Below are positions 45,895 through 54,471 of a stretch of 64,000 nucleotides of DNA, piece after piece; positions within the stretch are counted from its first letter, which is position 1, and the number at the start of each line of letters is the position of its first letter. Where the stretch lies: NCBI GenBank assembly GCA_029237915.1, contig JAQWHD010000039.1, positions 101,927 to 165,926 on the forward strand, given 5' to 3'. The translations under genes were made by a program, and so were the position numbers. Source of the stretch: Thalassotalea sp. GTDB lineage: Bacteria > Pseudomonadota > Gammaproteobacteria > Enterobacterales > Alteromonadaceae. The notes under the pieces were generated by a model that ran no database searches, was not told where the DNA came from, and saw nothing but the letters and a program-made list of their open reading frames with translations.

Positions 45895-47115
45895 ATGTCA
45901 GGATTTAAAGAATTTTCACTTTTAGAGTCAATTATTGACCGCGTTAGTCTCAAAGGCTATAAACAGCCCACCCCGATCCAAAACGAATGTATCCCTGCAC
46001 TTATTAATGGCAACGATCTTCTTGGTATAGCGCAAACAGGAACCGGAAAAACTGCGGCCTTTTCATTACCTATTATCAATAATTTTGGCCGAAATAAAAT
46101 TGATATCAAAGCAAAGAGCACACGGTCGTTGATATTAACGCCCACAAGAGAGCTTGCCTCACAAATAATGCAAAATATTGATGACTATTCAGATGGCTTA
46201 GGTCTTAAAACTAAGGTTGTTTATGGTGGTGTAGGAAGACAAAACCAAGTTGACACTATCGCACTTGGACTTGATATATTAGTGGCCACCCCTGGAAGGT
46301 TATTGGATTTAATTGAAACGGGCGATGTAAATTTTCAGGCATTAGAGGTATTTGTCTTAGACGAAGCCGACACAATGCTTGATATGGGGTTCTTTAAAGA
46401 TGTTCAAACCATCATATCTAAATTGCCAAAGAAGCGCCAAACACTGTTGTTTTCAGCTACTATGCCTGCTGAAATCGAGATACTTGCCCAAGGAATATTA
46501 ACAGAACCAACAAAGATTCAAATTACTGCACAAACGGTTACTATCGACTTGGTTAATCAAAGTGTCTACCACCTTGAAAAAACGAATAAAGTACCATTGT
46601 TATTTAATATCTTAGAAAACTCTGACTATGAAAAAGTTCTCATCTTTTGTAAAACAAAGTTTGGCGCTGATATCATTGTTAAAGCCCTAGAAAAAGAATC
46701 AATAACAGCTGCAAGCCTGCACAGTGGTAAAACACAAGCGGTTAGAGAGGAAGCCTTACAAAACTTCAAAGAGTCTTCTTTAAGAGTATTAGTTGCAACA
46801 GATGTTGCTGCTCGCGGAATTGATGTTGATAATATTACGTTAGTCATTAACTATAACCTTCCTGAAGATCCAAGAAACTACATACACCGTATAGGGCGAA
46901 CGGCTCGTGCGGGGAAAAGTGGAATGGCCATTTCATTTGCTGTAGAAAATGATATGAGGCAGTTAAATAATATTGAAAATAGTATAGGCCAAGTCATTCC
47001 TGTTGTTACAGACCAGCCTTTCCATAAAGAGTTTTCAAAAGCGCCTAAACTAGACAAAAAAAAGAAAAAGAAAAATGTGAAGAATACAAATAGATCACGA
47101 ACAAAAAAAAGATAA
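45895..47115 (+). CDS. DEAD-box RNA helicase (RhlE-like)
   Basis: ATP-dependent RNA helicase, 406 residues. All motifs visible: Q motif (PTPIQNE), AQTGTGKT, PTRELAS, TPGRLL, DEAD (VLDEADTMLDMGF), SAT, ARGIDV and HRIGRTARAG. The C-terminal tail is a basic stretch (KKKKKKNVKNTN...RTKKR) rather than a folded RNA-binding domain, as in RhlE relatives. ATG 45895 follows GAGG at 5 bases. The 3' end abuts an attC-like half-site. Confidence 0.92.
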   Translation: MSGFKEFSLLESIIDRVSLKGYKQPTPIQNECIPALINGNDLLGIAQTGTGKTAAFSLPIINNFGRNKIDIKAKSTRSLILTPTRELASQIMQNIDDYSDGLGLKTKVVYGGVGRQNQVDTIALGLDILVATPGRLLDLIETGDVNFQALEVFVLDEADTMLDMGFFKDVQTIISKLPKKRQTLLFSATMPAEIEILAQGILTEPTKIQITAQTVTIDLVNQSVYHLEKTNKVPLLFNILENSDYEKVLIFCKTKFGADIIVKALEKESITAASLHSGKTQAVREEALQNFKESSLRVLVATDVAARGIDVDNITLVINYNLPEDPRNYIHRIGRTARAGKSGMAISFAVENDMRQLNNIENSIGQVIPVVTDQPFHKEFSKAPKLDKKKKKKNVKNTNRSRTKKR

Positions 47116-47117
47116 GG

Positions 47118-47140
47118 CCAAGCTTAAATTGTCCTTGAGT
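47118..47140 (-). repeat. Truncated attC-like half-site at the helicase 3' end
   Basis: On the minus strand AGGACAATTTAAGCTTGGC closely resembles the left arm of the intact sites (AGGATAATTTAGAGTTGGC at attC5). No matching right arm follows; the helicase coding sequence begins at once. It suggests that a further cassette was lost here. Confidence 0.5.
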
Positions 47141-47144
47141 CTAG

Positions 47145-47260
47145 CAATATAGCCATCATTCTCTGTGTTCATAACGCCCTTTACAGGGCGTTATGAGGTT
47201 GGCTATATTGAAAAGTAATATTGCGCGAGCAGAAACAGCCAACTCTAAATTATCCTGATT
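47145..47260 (-). repeat. attC-like site 5 (after methyltransferase cassette) with nested hairpins
   Basis: Minus-strand order: AGGATAATTTAGAGTTGGCTG, variable loop, AGCCAACCTC, then CATAACGCCC-tgtaaa... ending GGGCGTTATG, a classical attC right end. On the plus strand CATAACGCCCT-ttac-AGGGCGTTATG (47170-47195) is a perfect 11-bp hairpin, and outer arms CAATATAGCCA (47145-47155) and TGGCTATATTG (47200-47210) enclose it. The hairpin could also terminate the helicase transcript. Confidence 0.65.
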
Positions 47261-47274
47261 TCTAAATTATAAGG

Positions 47275-47862
47275 CTATTTAAGTTTGCCAATTGCTTGAA
47301 TTACAGCCCCTAACCCATTGTGATTAATACCTTCATTTACGACTCGCTCGAGAGTTTCTAGATGACTGAACACCAAATTGGGAAGTTCATTTACTAACGT
47401 TTCTTTAGTGATCATCATAGATGCAACTGGAGGCCCACCCGTTTTATAATTTAACTGTTCTGGTGTATAACCTTCCAGGAAAAAAACACCTGAGGGTTTA
47501 ATTGCCCGTTCAATGCGTTTATATAAAGATTGCCTAAGTGCTAGCGGTAGATGGCAATATATAGAAACAATACCGTCCCATTTATTATCACCAAGATCAA
47601 ATGTGGCAAGATCAGCACATATGGTTTCGATGACCACATCATTTTCTTTAGCAAGCTTTTCTGCTTTCTTTAATCCTACACTTGAGATATCTACAGCTGT
47701 TACGTTGTAGCCTAATTTAGCAAGAAAAACTGCATTTCGTCCTTCACCTTCGGCAAGCAATAGCACTTTTCCTTTTGGTATTGCTTGGTAATGACTTTTT
47801 AGAAAATCATTAGGTAATTTTCCATATACATATTCTTCTCTATCGTATTCTTTATCCCACAT
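47275..47862 (-). CDS. SAM-dependent methyltransferase (cassette gene)
   Basis: 195-residue class I methyltransferase, starts MWDKEYDREEYVYGKLPNDFL, typical of the TehB/thiopurine-methyltransferase-like group. SAM motif VLLLAEGEGRNAVFLAKLG and VTAVDISSVGLKKAEKLA; motif IV GIVSIYCHLPL. Complete. Last gene of the cassette array; substrate unknown. Only distantly similar to the tehB gene at 45012, so not a recent duplicate. Confidence 0.85.
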   Translation of the reverse strand: MWDKEYDREEYVYGKLPNDFLKSHYQAIPKGKVLLLAEGEGRNAVFLAKLGYNVTAVDISSVGLKKAEKLAKENDVVIETICADLATFDLGDNKWDGIVSIYCHLPLALRQSLYKRIERAIKPSGVFFLEGYTPEQLNYKTGGPPVASMMITKETLVNELPNLVFSHLETLERVVNEGINHNGLGAVIQAIGKLK

Positions 47863-47899
47863 AGTAAACTCTCTGATTAATTGCGGTGCTGATTTGCTA

Positions 47900-47971
47900 C
47901 CAAAGCCCCACTACAAGGCAAATGATATTGGTATTGATTTTGCTTATTTACAAAAAACAAGACGCGTTATT
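47900..47971 (-). repeat. attC-like site 4 (degenerate)
   Basis: Between the monooxygenase and methyltransferase cassettes. Minus strand begins ATAACGCGTCTTG and ends TTTGCCTTGTAGTGGGGC, resembling the right arm of active sites (TTTGCCTnTTAnTTGGGCGTTA in related arrays) but with the GTTA core lost. Confidence 0.45.
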
Positions 47972-47999
47972 TTTTCTACTTTAATGGCTTTTCGGCTTT

Positions 48000-48290
48000 T
48001 TAAATTTTAGTCATTTCATTTAATATAAAAGACGCGACCGCTCCTTGTGTTGCCTTCATATAGTCAGCGAGGTGGGAATTATTCATATGCTTTTGCCAAA
48101 GTTCGCGGTTCTCCCAATTTTCATAGAAAATAAACACTGCTGGATTTTCATTATCCTGATGTAAATCATACCCAATACAACCAACCTCTTTCAATGTTGG
48201 CTCAACTAGCTTTATCAGTTCACCTTTAACCAACTCGACTTTGTCGGGATTTGCCTCAATTCTCGCTACAATTGTCAATTCTTTACTCAT
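48000..48290 (-). CDS. ABM-family monooxygenase (cassette gene)
   Basis: 96-residue antibiotic-biosynthesis-monooxygenase-type ferredoxin-like barrel, a putative quinol monooxygenase. Begins MSKELTIVARIEANPDKVELVK; core GYDLHQDNENPAVFIFYENW and the family helix LWQKHMNNSHLADYM. Such domains act as dimers, often on quinols, without cofactor. Function here unknown. Sits between two attC-like sites. Confidence 0.88.
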   Translation of the reverse strand: MSKELTIVARIEANPDKVELVKGELIKLVEPTLKEVGCIGYDLHQDNENPAVFIFYENWENRELWQKHMNNSHLADYMKATQGAVASFILNEMTKI

Positions 48291-48356
48291 TTGTTTTATC
48301 CTGTGCTTTAATTAATTATTTTTAGATTAGACCATAACAGGAAAAAATTAAACTAA

Positions 48357-48453
48357 GCCTAATGTATCATTAAGAGGAAATTTATAGTTGGCTAAAATGT
48401 TGAATGCAGTGAAAACAGGTAACTGTAAATTTTCCTGATCGAATATCTTTTTA
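48357..48453 (-). repeat. attC-like site 3
   Basis: Minus strand: TCAGGAAAATTTACAGTTACC, a loop with CACTGCATTC, AGCCAACTATAAATTTCCT, ending ATTAGGC (48357-48363), one base from GTTAGGC. The two arms pair over about 19 bases with unpaired positions on one side, the hallmark of attC. Confidence 0.68.
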
Positions 48454-48906
48454 GAGAGCCTTTTTAACTGACATTGCCAGCTTTTCAATACCATGTGATG
48501 GCGTCCAGCGCTTAAATTCAATGAAACCATGCTTCTTGTATAAATTGATTGCTGGAGTATTTACGACAGCTGTTTCAACAATTGCTATTGAGAAATTAAA
48601 TTGATGTAAAACATAGCTTATCAGTTTATCTGCGATACCTTTTCTGAAATAACATGGATCAACAGTTAAACTATTAATGTCTAAGTAATCTCCGTTTATA
48701 ACAACTTCAATAACTGCAGCAAGCGTCTCTCCTTCAATAAAACCGTAGAATAGTGTTGTTGAATTTTCTATATCTCTAACGCTTCTAGATAATGGATGGA
48801 AATCAAGAGTACCTATAAGTTGTGCTTCAATTTTATAAGAGTTTTGAAATGTTGTGAAAATTTGTTTTGCAACTACTGTATTTGAATTATCAAGTTTATT
48901 TATCAT
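48451..48906 (-). CDS. GNAT-family N-acetyltransferase (cassette gene)
   Basis: 151-residue GNAT acetyltransferase. The acetyl-CoA pyrophosphate loop region is DPCYFRKGIADKLISYVL (R/QxxG-I/A type), preceded by beta-strand YLDINSLTV and followed by VNTPAINLYKKHGFIEF. ATG 48906 has AGG upstream; the GTG at 48945 falls inside the attC right end and is unlikely. Acceptor substrate unknown. Confidence 0.85.
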   Translation of the reverse strand: MINKLDNSNTVVAKQIFTTFQNSYKIEAQLIGTLDFHPLSRSVRDIENSTTLFYGFIEGETLAAVIEVVINGDYLDINSLTVDPCYFRKGIADKLISYVLHQFNFSIAIVETAVVNTPAINLYKKHGFIEFKRWTPSHGIEKLAMSVKKAL

Positions 48907-48938
48907 GCTCTGCCTAGACTCAAAATTATCATTGCTCT

Positions 48939-49025
48939 CTAGCACCTAATTAACAGGCAAAAATAAGAGAACGCAGTGAACAAAAAGCCAACTGTTATTT
49001 GTCCTACTTGAAAACCCTTGTTAGC
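48939..49025 (-). repeat. attC-like site 2
   Basis: Minus strand: GCTAACAAGGG, AGGACAAATAACAGTTGGC, loop with TTCACTGCGTTC, TTATTTTTGCC, TTAATTAGGTGCTAG. Left end carries the TAAC core; the right core has changed from GCGTTAG to GTGCTAG (two transitions). The left arm overlaps the stop codon of the DUF4386 gene. Confidence 0.65.
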
Positions 49026-49665
49026 TTTTACTACTCGAGAACATGGCTATTCCCAACCAAGAAAACCATACAATTTGGCTTATACCAAAAACTTCTGTGA
49101 TTACTTCAGCTGGATAAATAGTGAGAATACCAACAATGCCAACGAACAGGCCAAAATAGTTAAGTATTTTAGGAAGCTCATTACCCTTTAAAGCAGCAAA
49201 ACTTAACAACAGAACCCATAGACCTCCAACAACTTCGTTCCCACCTCCTAACCCTTCAACTACAGAGTAGATGGCACGCCAGACTGTCATAGCTTGTTCG
49301 GGATCCTTAGCTGATAGCTCTAAGACGGTAGCTAAACCTATATTTGCAATCATTCCACTAGCAATGACTAAACCCACCCAAACAACCCCAAAAACAGAAG
49401 CTATTTGGGAAAGAATTGGGCTATTCACCTTCAAGCGTTCATGAAGTGCCAACACTAATACAGCCAAAAGAATTCCAAATAATACATACATGATAAGATT
49501 TACGATTGACAGGATAACCTGATTTTCTGCTAGAAATGCAAATTGTTTCACAGAATCAGCATCAGCAGGGAAATTCCAAATTGCACCAAAGAAAACAAAA
49601 GCTGACACGTAAATAACGGATTCTAAAAGAGCTGAAACGCCCCCTATTTTTTGTAAATTATTCAC
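49021..49665 (-). CDS. DUF4386 family membrane protein (cassette gene)
   Basis: 214 residues, about six membrane helices, starting MNNLQKIGGVSALLES, the family's N-terminal glycine-rich entry. Segments QVILSIVNLIMYVLFGILLAVL and GLGGGNEVVGGLWVLLLSFAAL are typical. No function assigned to the family. Its stop codon lies inside attC-like site 2, as is common for cassette genes. Confidence 0.82.
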   Translation of the reverse strand: MNNLQKIGGVSALLESVIYVSAFVFFGAIWNFPADADSVKQFAFLAENQVILSIVNLIMYVLFGILLAVLVLALHERLKVNSPILSQIASVFGVVWVGLVIASGMIANIGLATVLELSAKDPEQAMTVWRAIYSVVEGLGGGNEVVGGLWVLLLSFAALKGNELPKILNYFGLFVGIVGILTIYPAEVITEVFGISQIVWFSWLGIAMFSSSKS

Positions 49666-49699
49666 GGTATAAACTCCATGTTGATTGAATACTCAGAAA

Positions 49700-49801
49700 G
49701 CTAACGCCTAGCTAAGAGGCGAATTATACTAGCAATGATATTTGCGTTGTTTGCAAAAACTGTGACAGTGTTAATTGTCCAATTGAGCGCCTTGTTATAC
49801 G
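49700..49801 (-). repeat. attC-like site 1 (best preserved)
   Basis: Minus strand: CGTATAACAAGGCGC at the left, then GGACAATTAAC..., and at the right TTCGCCTCTTAGCTAGGCG followed by TTAGC. TAAC and GTTA cores, GGCG blocks and an imperfect palindrome of 102 bases fit a canonical attC. It separates the lipoprotein and DUF4386 cassettes. Confidence 0.75.
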
Positions 49802-49803
49802 AA

Positions 49804-50025
49804 TTAGTTACTTTTTGCATTAGCAATAGACTGCTTGATTGAGTCTACTTGTTTAATACACTTTGCTCGACGTTCACCGGTCATTTCAGAGCAATTCTGA
49901 CCTTCAGGTTCTGAAATAAGAGTATCAGCAATCATCGCTCCACCTTGCACGGCAGCACATGTCCCCGTACAGCTAACGCAACCTTGAAGATAGATTAGCG
50001 GAACTAATAGTAGAATCCCTCGCAT
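49804..50025 (-). CDS. Small cysteine-rich lipoprotein (cassette gene)
   Basis: 73 residues. Signal peptide MRGILLLVPLIYLQGC with lipobox LQGC; the mature part has further cysteines (VSCTGTCAAV, GQNC, AKC). GGGAAA ribosome-binding site before ATG. First gene of the cassette array. No family recognised. Confidence 0.75.
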   Translation of the reverse strand: MRGILLLVPLIYLQGCVSCTGTCAAVQGGAMIADTLISEPEGQNCSEMTGERRAKCIKQVDSIKQSIANAKSN

Positions 50026-50230
50026 AATGAATTTCCCTTTTCGTATAACAGCTTCTTAGATGGAAAAAGTCCTTATTTATTATATTAGACTTTCCATTAA
50101 TTATTTTTATTAACAATACTTTAACTTTTAATTTCTTGATATTCAAAGAATAAGTAAATATCCCATGTTTAAACATGGAAACAATAGTATTTCTTATTAT
50201 TAATTAGCATTTGGTCGTTTATTTTTGCAA
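50026..50230. other. Leading edge of the cassette array and AT-rich gap
   Basis: The minus strand shows AAGAAGCTG followed by the recombination-type GTTATAC (50039-50045). A perfect 16-base palindrome CCATGTTTAAACATGG lies at 50163-50178. No gene. Confidence 0.45.
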
Positions 50231-50262
50231 TAAAAAAGCCACTAGATTAAATCTAATGGCTT
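50231..50262 (-). terminator. Terminator of the zwf-pgl-edd-glk-eda operon
   Basis: AAGCCACTAGAT-taa-ATCTAATGGCTT stem (one mismatch) followed by six T on the minus strand. Confidence 0.82.
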
Positions 50263-50291
50263 CTTTAGGGTACTTAAAGTTGTTTAGATAA

Positions 50292-50951
50292 CTATAAGTT
50301 GCCTTGCTTTGCAGCAGCTACAGCTTTTTTAGTGATTTCTGTAATTGCAGCCCAGTCTTTGTTCTTAACAGCTTCGTCAGGAACTAACCAAGAACCACCA
50401 ATACAACTTACATTGCTAAGGCTTAGGTAGTTGCCCATATTGCCAAGGTTAATACCACCAGTTGGGCAAAAACGAACGTTAGGGAATGGGCCTGATACAG
50501 ACTTTATTGTCTTTGCGCCACCAGCAGCTTCTGCTGGGAAAAACTTAAAGTGATCAAAACCGGCATCAATACCTTCCATTAATTCAGATATTGAAGAAAT
50601 ACCTGGGATCAATGGGATTGAAGACTTTTTGGCTGCAGCTAATAATTCAGTAGTCATACCTGGGCTTAGTGCAAATTTTGCACCTGCATCAATTGACTGT
50701 TGCAGAGTTTCAGGGTTAGTTACTGTGCCTGAGCCAACCATAGCTTCTGGAACTTTTGATGCGATTTCCTTGATAACGGCTAAAGCATTGGCAGTACGTA
50801 AAGTTACTTCTAATACTTTAATGCCTCCAGCGATCAAAGCTTGTGCGATAGGCACTGCATCTTCTACGTTTTCAATGACTAAAACAGGAACAACTGGTCC
50901 CATTGCAAAAAGTTCTGCTGGCTGAATTTGCCAATTGTTACTTAACGACAT
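50292..50951 (-). CDS. eda: 2-dehydro-3-deoxyphosphogluconate (KDPG) aldolase
   Basis: Cleaves KDPG to pyruvate and glyceraldehyde-3-phosphate. 219 residues. Family blocks: LEVTLRT, VGSGTVTN and the Schiff-base lysine in FKFFPAEAAGG. Last gene of the Entner-Doudoroff operon; it overlaps the glk end by 10 bases. Confidence 0.96.
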   Translation of the reverse strand: MSLSNNWQIQPAELFAMGPVVPVLVIENVEDAVPIAQALIAGGIKVLEVTLRTANALAVIKEIASKVPEAMVGSGTVTNPETLQQSIDAGAKFALSPGMTTELLAAAKKSSIPLIPGISSISELMEGIDAGFDHFKFFPAEAAGGAKTIKSVSGPFPNVRFCPTGGINLGNMGNYLSLSNVSCIGGSWLVPDEAVKNKDWAAITEITKKAVAAAKQGNL

Positions 50952-51931
50952 AATGCCTCATTATTGTTTTGTTGAATTAAGTAAGCGCTGGCACCTAAAA
51001 TACCAGGTTGCGCTTCTGTAATTACATAAGTTGGAATGTTTGAATTAAATTCAGTGAAACGATTTTTAGCGATAAAACGAGCTCTAAAGTCACTGTTTTC
51101 AAAAAACTCAATAAACCTTGGAACTATGCCACCAGCGATGTAAACACCACCAAAAGCAGAGGTAGTTAATGCTAAGTTACCAGCAAAACTACCTAAAATT
51201 TTACAAAACTGTTGTAATGCCTTTAAACAAAGCGGACAGCTGTTATCTAATGCTTTACCTGAAATATCTTTGGCTTGATAATTTTGTGCTTGCACATTGT
51301 TGATTGCACATATTGCTTGGTAAATCTGCTCAATACCTAAACCAGATAATACTTGCTCATACGACACTCTTGGGTATTTAGTTTGTAAATACTTTAAGAT
51401 TTCAATCTCGGTATCATCAACTGGAGCAAAGTCGGCATGACCACCCTCGCCGCCAACACTGATCCATTGGTCGTTACCCCAAATAACATTAGCAACGCCT
51501 AAACCAGTACCTGGTCCACATATAGCCATTGGCGTATGTGGTACAGACTCACCACCACCAATCTTAACTTTTTGACTATCCGATAAACTGTTTATTGACC
51601 AAGCAATCGCAGTGTAATCATTGATCATATATAAGTGGTTTAAATTGAGATCTGCTTTTAACTCTGACTTTGAAAAATTCCAAGGTAAGTTAGTCATGCT
51701 AATCAAATCTTGATCAACAGGGCATGCAATTGCTAAACAAGCATTGACTTTGTTTGCTGTGCTATCAATGTTTTGGTTGCTTAAATACAATTCCAAAACA
51801 CTTTTTAAGCTTGAGTATTCTTCACATTGAAATAACTCTAAGTTAGCTACACTACCATCAGGTTGTACAACGCCAACTCGTAAGTTAGTTCCACCAATAT
51901 CAGCAACAATATTAATTACAGGTAAATTCAT
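50942..51931 (-). CDS. glk: Glucokinase
   Basis: ATP-dependent glucose phosphorylation. ADIGGTNLRVGV phosphate loop at the start, CGPGTGLGVANV, EGGHADFAP and GGIVPRFIEF. 329 residues (E. coli 321). Four bases after edd. Confidence 0.95.
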   Translation of the reverse strand: MNLPVINIVADIGGTNLRVGVVQPDGSVANLELFQCEEYSSLKSVLELYLSNQNIDSTANKVNACLAIACPVDQDLISMTNLPWNFSKSELKADLNLNHLYMINDYTAIAWSINSLSDSQKVKIGGGESVPHTPMAICGPGTGLGVANVIWGNDQWISVGGEGGHADFAPVDDTEIEILKYLQTKYPRVSYEQVLSGLGIEQIYQAICAINNVQAQNYQAKDISGKALDNSCPLCLKALQQFCKILGSFAGNLALTTSAFGGVYIAGGIVPRFIEFFENSDFRARFIAKNRFTEFNSNIPTYVITEAQPGILGASAYLIQQNNNEALCR

Positions 51932-51934
51932 TGT

Positions 51935-53770
51935 TTAAATGTCCTCTGAAAATAAAGAACAGGCGCCTAGTTCTGCACCACTAAGGTTATTGCGCATAAA
52001 GCCAAAGATTTCACGGCCCATACCTTGGTGTTCATGTTGAGCTGCAAATTTTGCTAATGGACGAGCAGCTAATTCCGCTTCATCAACCATTAATGTAAGT
52101 TCACCAGTTAAACCATTCACTAAGATCATATCGCCAGTTTGTACTTTTGCGATCAAGCCGCCATCAAGAGCTTCCGGAACTAAATGTATAGCTGCTGGAA
52201 CTTTACCTGACGCACCTGACATACGACCGTCAGTGATTAGTGCAACATTAAAGCCTTTGTCTTGAAGAACACCTAAAGGAGGCGTTAGTTTGTGACACTC
52301 AGGCATACCACGTGCTTTTGGTCCTTGGAAGCGAACAACAGCAACGAAGTCTTTATCAAGTGAGCCTGATTGGAATGCTGCATCTAGCTCATGTTGATCT
52401 TCAAAAACAACCGCTGGAGCTTGAATAACTTCTTGTCCAGGGCGCAGTGATGATGTTTTAAGAACAGAACGACCTAAGTTACCTTTAAGTAATTTTAAAC
52501 CGCCATCAGCTTTAAATGGTTTGGCTGGTGTGGTAATAATTTCTGTATCGCCAGATTGTGTTGCACCATCAACCCATACGAGTTCACCGTTCTCTAAGGT
52601 TGGCACTTTAGTGTAACGCTCTAAACCGCGACCACAGATAGTATCTACATCTTCATGTACTAAACCTGCATCGATTAATTCGCGGAATAATAACGCCATA
52701 CCACCAGCATCTTGGAATTGGTTAATATCAGCAAAACCGTTAGGGTAAATGCGAGTAATTAATGGAACTGCATCAGAAAGATCAGCGAAGTCGTCCCAGT
52801 TGATAATAATACCAGCAGCACGAGCATAAGCGATGATGTGCATTGTTAAGTTGGTTGAACCACCTGTTGCTAATAAAGCAACGATTGAGTTAACAATTGA
52901 TTTTTCATCAACCATTTTACCAACAGGAACATAGTTACCTGATTGTTGAGTTAAACGAGTAACTTGACGAGCAGCGGCTTTCGTTAATTCTTCACGTAGT
53001 TGTGTATTAGGAGCAACAAATGACGCACCTGGTAAATGTAAGCCCATTACTTCAACAACTAACTGATTTGAGTTAGCTGTACCAAAGAAGGTACAAGTAC
53101 CAGGGCTATGGTATGAAGCAGATTCTGCTTCAAGTAATTCATCTTCGCCTACTTCGCCTTTAGCAAATTGTTGACGAACACGAGCTTTTTCTTTGTTTGG
53201 AATACCTGAAGGCATAGGACCTGCTGGTACGAAAACTGTTGGTAAATGACCAAATGTCATAGCAGCAATAAGTAAGCCAGGAACGATTTTGTCACATATA
53301 CCTAGCATTAAGGTACCGTCAAACATGTTATGCGATAAAGCAACAGCTGATGACATCGCAATAACGTCACGGCTCATTAAGCTTAAATCCATACCCGGTT
53401 GACCCTGAGTAACACCATCACACATTGCCGGTACGCCACCAGCAAATTGTGCTACGCCGCCAGTATCGCGAACGGCTTGTTTAATAATTTGTGGATAGGT
53501 TTCGTATGGTTGATGTGCAGATAACATGTCGTTATAAGCAGAAACAATCGCTACATCACTATGGTTTAATTGTTTTAAAATTGATTTATCTTCTTTACCA
53601 CAAGCGGCAAAGCCGTGTGCTAAGTTGCCACATGATAGGCTTGAGCGATGTACTTTAGATGATTTAGCTGCATCAATTTTAGCAAGGTAACTCGCTCTTG
53701 TTACTTTACTACGTTCAATTATACGATTAGTAATTGCAACTACATTTTCATTCATTTTAATTTTTGACAT
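51935..53770 (-). CDS. edd: Phosphogluconate dehydratase
   Basis: Iron-sulfur dehydratase converting 6-phosphogluconate to KDPG. 611 residues (E. coli 603). Cysteine ligands within SSLSCGNLAHGFAACGKED, MLGICDKIVPGL and GTCTFFGTANSNQ; DGRMSGASGKVPAAIH near the C-terminus. Five bases after pgl. Confidence 0.96.
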   Translation of the reverse strand: MSKIKMNENVVAITNRIIERSKVTRASYLAKIDAAKSSKVHRSSLSCGNLAHGFAACGKEDKSILKQLNHSDVAIVSAYNDMLSAHQPYETYPQIIKQAVRDTGGVAQFAGGVPAMCDGVTQGQPGMDLSLMSRDVIAMSSAVALSHNMFDGTLMLGICDKIVPGLLIAAMTFGHLPTVFVPAGPMPSGIPNKEKARVRQQFAKGEVGEDELLEAESASYHSPGTCTFFGTANSNQLVVEVMGLHLPGASFVAPNTQLREELTKAAARQVTRLTQQSGNYVPVGKMVDEKSIVNSIVALLATGGSTNLTMHIIAYARAAGIIINWDDFADLSDAVPLITRIYPNGFADINQFQDAGGMALLFRELIDAGLVHEDVDTICGRGLERYTKVPTLENGELVWVDGATQSGDTEIITTPAKPFKADGGLKLLKGNLGRSVLKTSSLRPGQEVIQAPAVVFEDQHELDAAFQSGSLDKDFVAVVRFQGPKARGMPECHKLTPPLGVLQDKGFNVALITDGRMSGASGKVPAAIHLVPEALDGGLIAKVQTGDMILVNGLTGELTLMVDEAELAARPLAKFAAQHEHQGMGREIFGFMRNNLSGAELGACSLFSEDI

Positions 53771-53775
53771 TATTT

Positions 53776-54471
53776 CTATTCCGCCCAGATGATTTCACAA
53801 GTCTTTTCGCTGTTATGTAAAAATGCGCGAATCGGCATTTCAACAGCATTGTCATTAGCAATAGCTTGGTTTAAAACATCTTGCTTAGATTGACCTACGA
53901 TATGTAAATAAAGATGAGAACAGCCAATTAACGCATTGAAATTAAACGTAATGCGTTCATAAGGAGCTGTGGTTGGGATAACTTTAATTAAAGCTGGTTC
54001 AGCCGTTGTACTTAAGCCTTCATTTACTTGTTCACTACAAGGGAAAATAGACGCTGTATGACCATCTTCTCCCATACCTAAAACAACAATATCTAAAGGT
54101 AAAACCTGCTCTTGTGCTTGTTTAGTTAGAGCACTAAGGTAGTCTTGATCAAACGTGCCAGCTTGCTTTAATGAAAACAAAGTAGCTGCGCTTGCTTTGT
54201 TTACTAATAGGTTTTCTCTGATTAGCTTGTCGTTGCTATCGTTATCTTCGACATCAACCCAGCGATCATCGGCTAAAGTTACCGTTACTTTATCCCACTC
54301 AAGTGTTTGTTGAGATAAGGCGTTAAAGAAACCTTTAGGTGTACTACCACCAGAGAAAGCAATACTCGCTCGACCATTAGTTTCAATGGCTTGTCTTAGT
54401 TGCTTAGCAACCTTAGCAGCGAATTTTTGGTCAAGTAATTCACGGCTGTTATATGTAATTAATTTTTGCAT
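53776..54471 (-). CDS. pgl: 6-phosphogluconolactonase
   Basis: DevB/NagB-fold lactonase, 231 residues. SIAFSGGSTPKGFFN near the start, VTLADDRWVD and VLGMGEDGHTASIFP. Start overlaps the zwf stop by one base (TAATG). Confidence 0.95.
   Translation of the reverse strand: MQKLITYNSRELLDQKFAAKVAKQLRQAIETNGRASIAFSGGSTPKGFFNALSQQTLEWDKVTVTLADDRWVDVEDNDSNDKLIRENLLVNKASAATLFSLKQAGTFDQDYLSALTKQAQEQVLPLDIVVLGMGEDGHTASIFPCSEQVNEGLSTTAEPALIKVIPTTAPYERITFNFNALIGCSHLYLHIVGQSKQDVLNQAIANDNAVEMPIRAFLHNSEKTCEIIWAE

Larger units (their letters stand above)
47118..50045 (-). mobile_element. Integron-type cassette cluster without integrase (CALIN), five cassettes
   Basis: Five small minus-strand genes in a row, each followed by a 75-105 base imperfect palindrome with attC character: outer TAAC...GTTA-type ends and inner arms such as AGGAnAATTTA-AGTTGGCT and AGCCAACT-AAATTTCCT. 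All genes share one orientation and have unrelated products (lipoprotein, DUF4386, GNAT, ABM monooxygenase, methyltransferase). No IntI gene is in the window. The upstream edge is marked by a GTTATAC (50039-50045) and the downstream edge by an attC-like half at the helicase stop. attC sites are variable and were judged by eye, so site limits are approximate. Confidence 0.72.
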
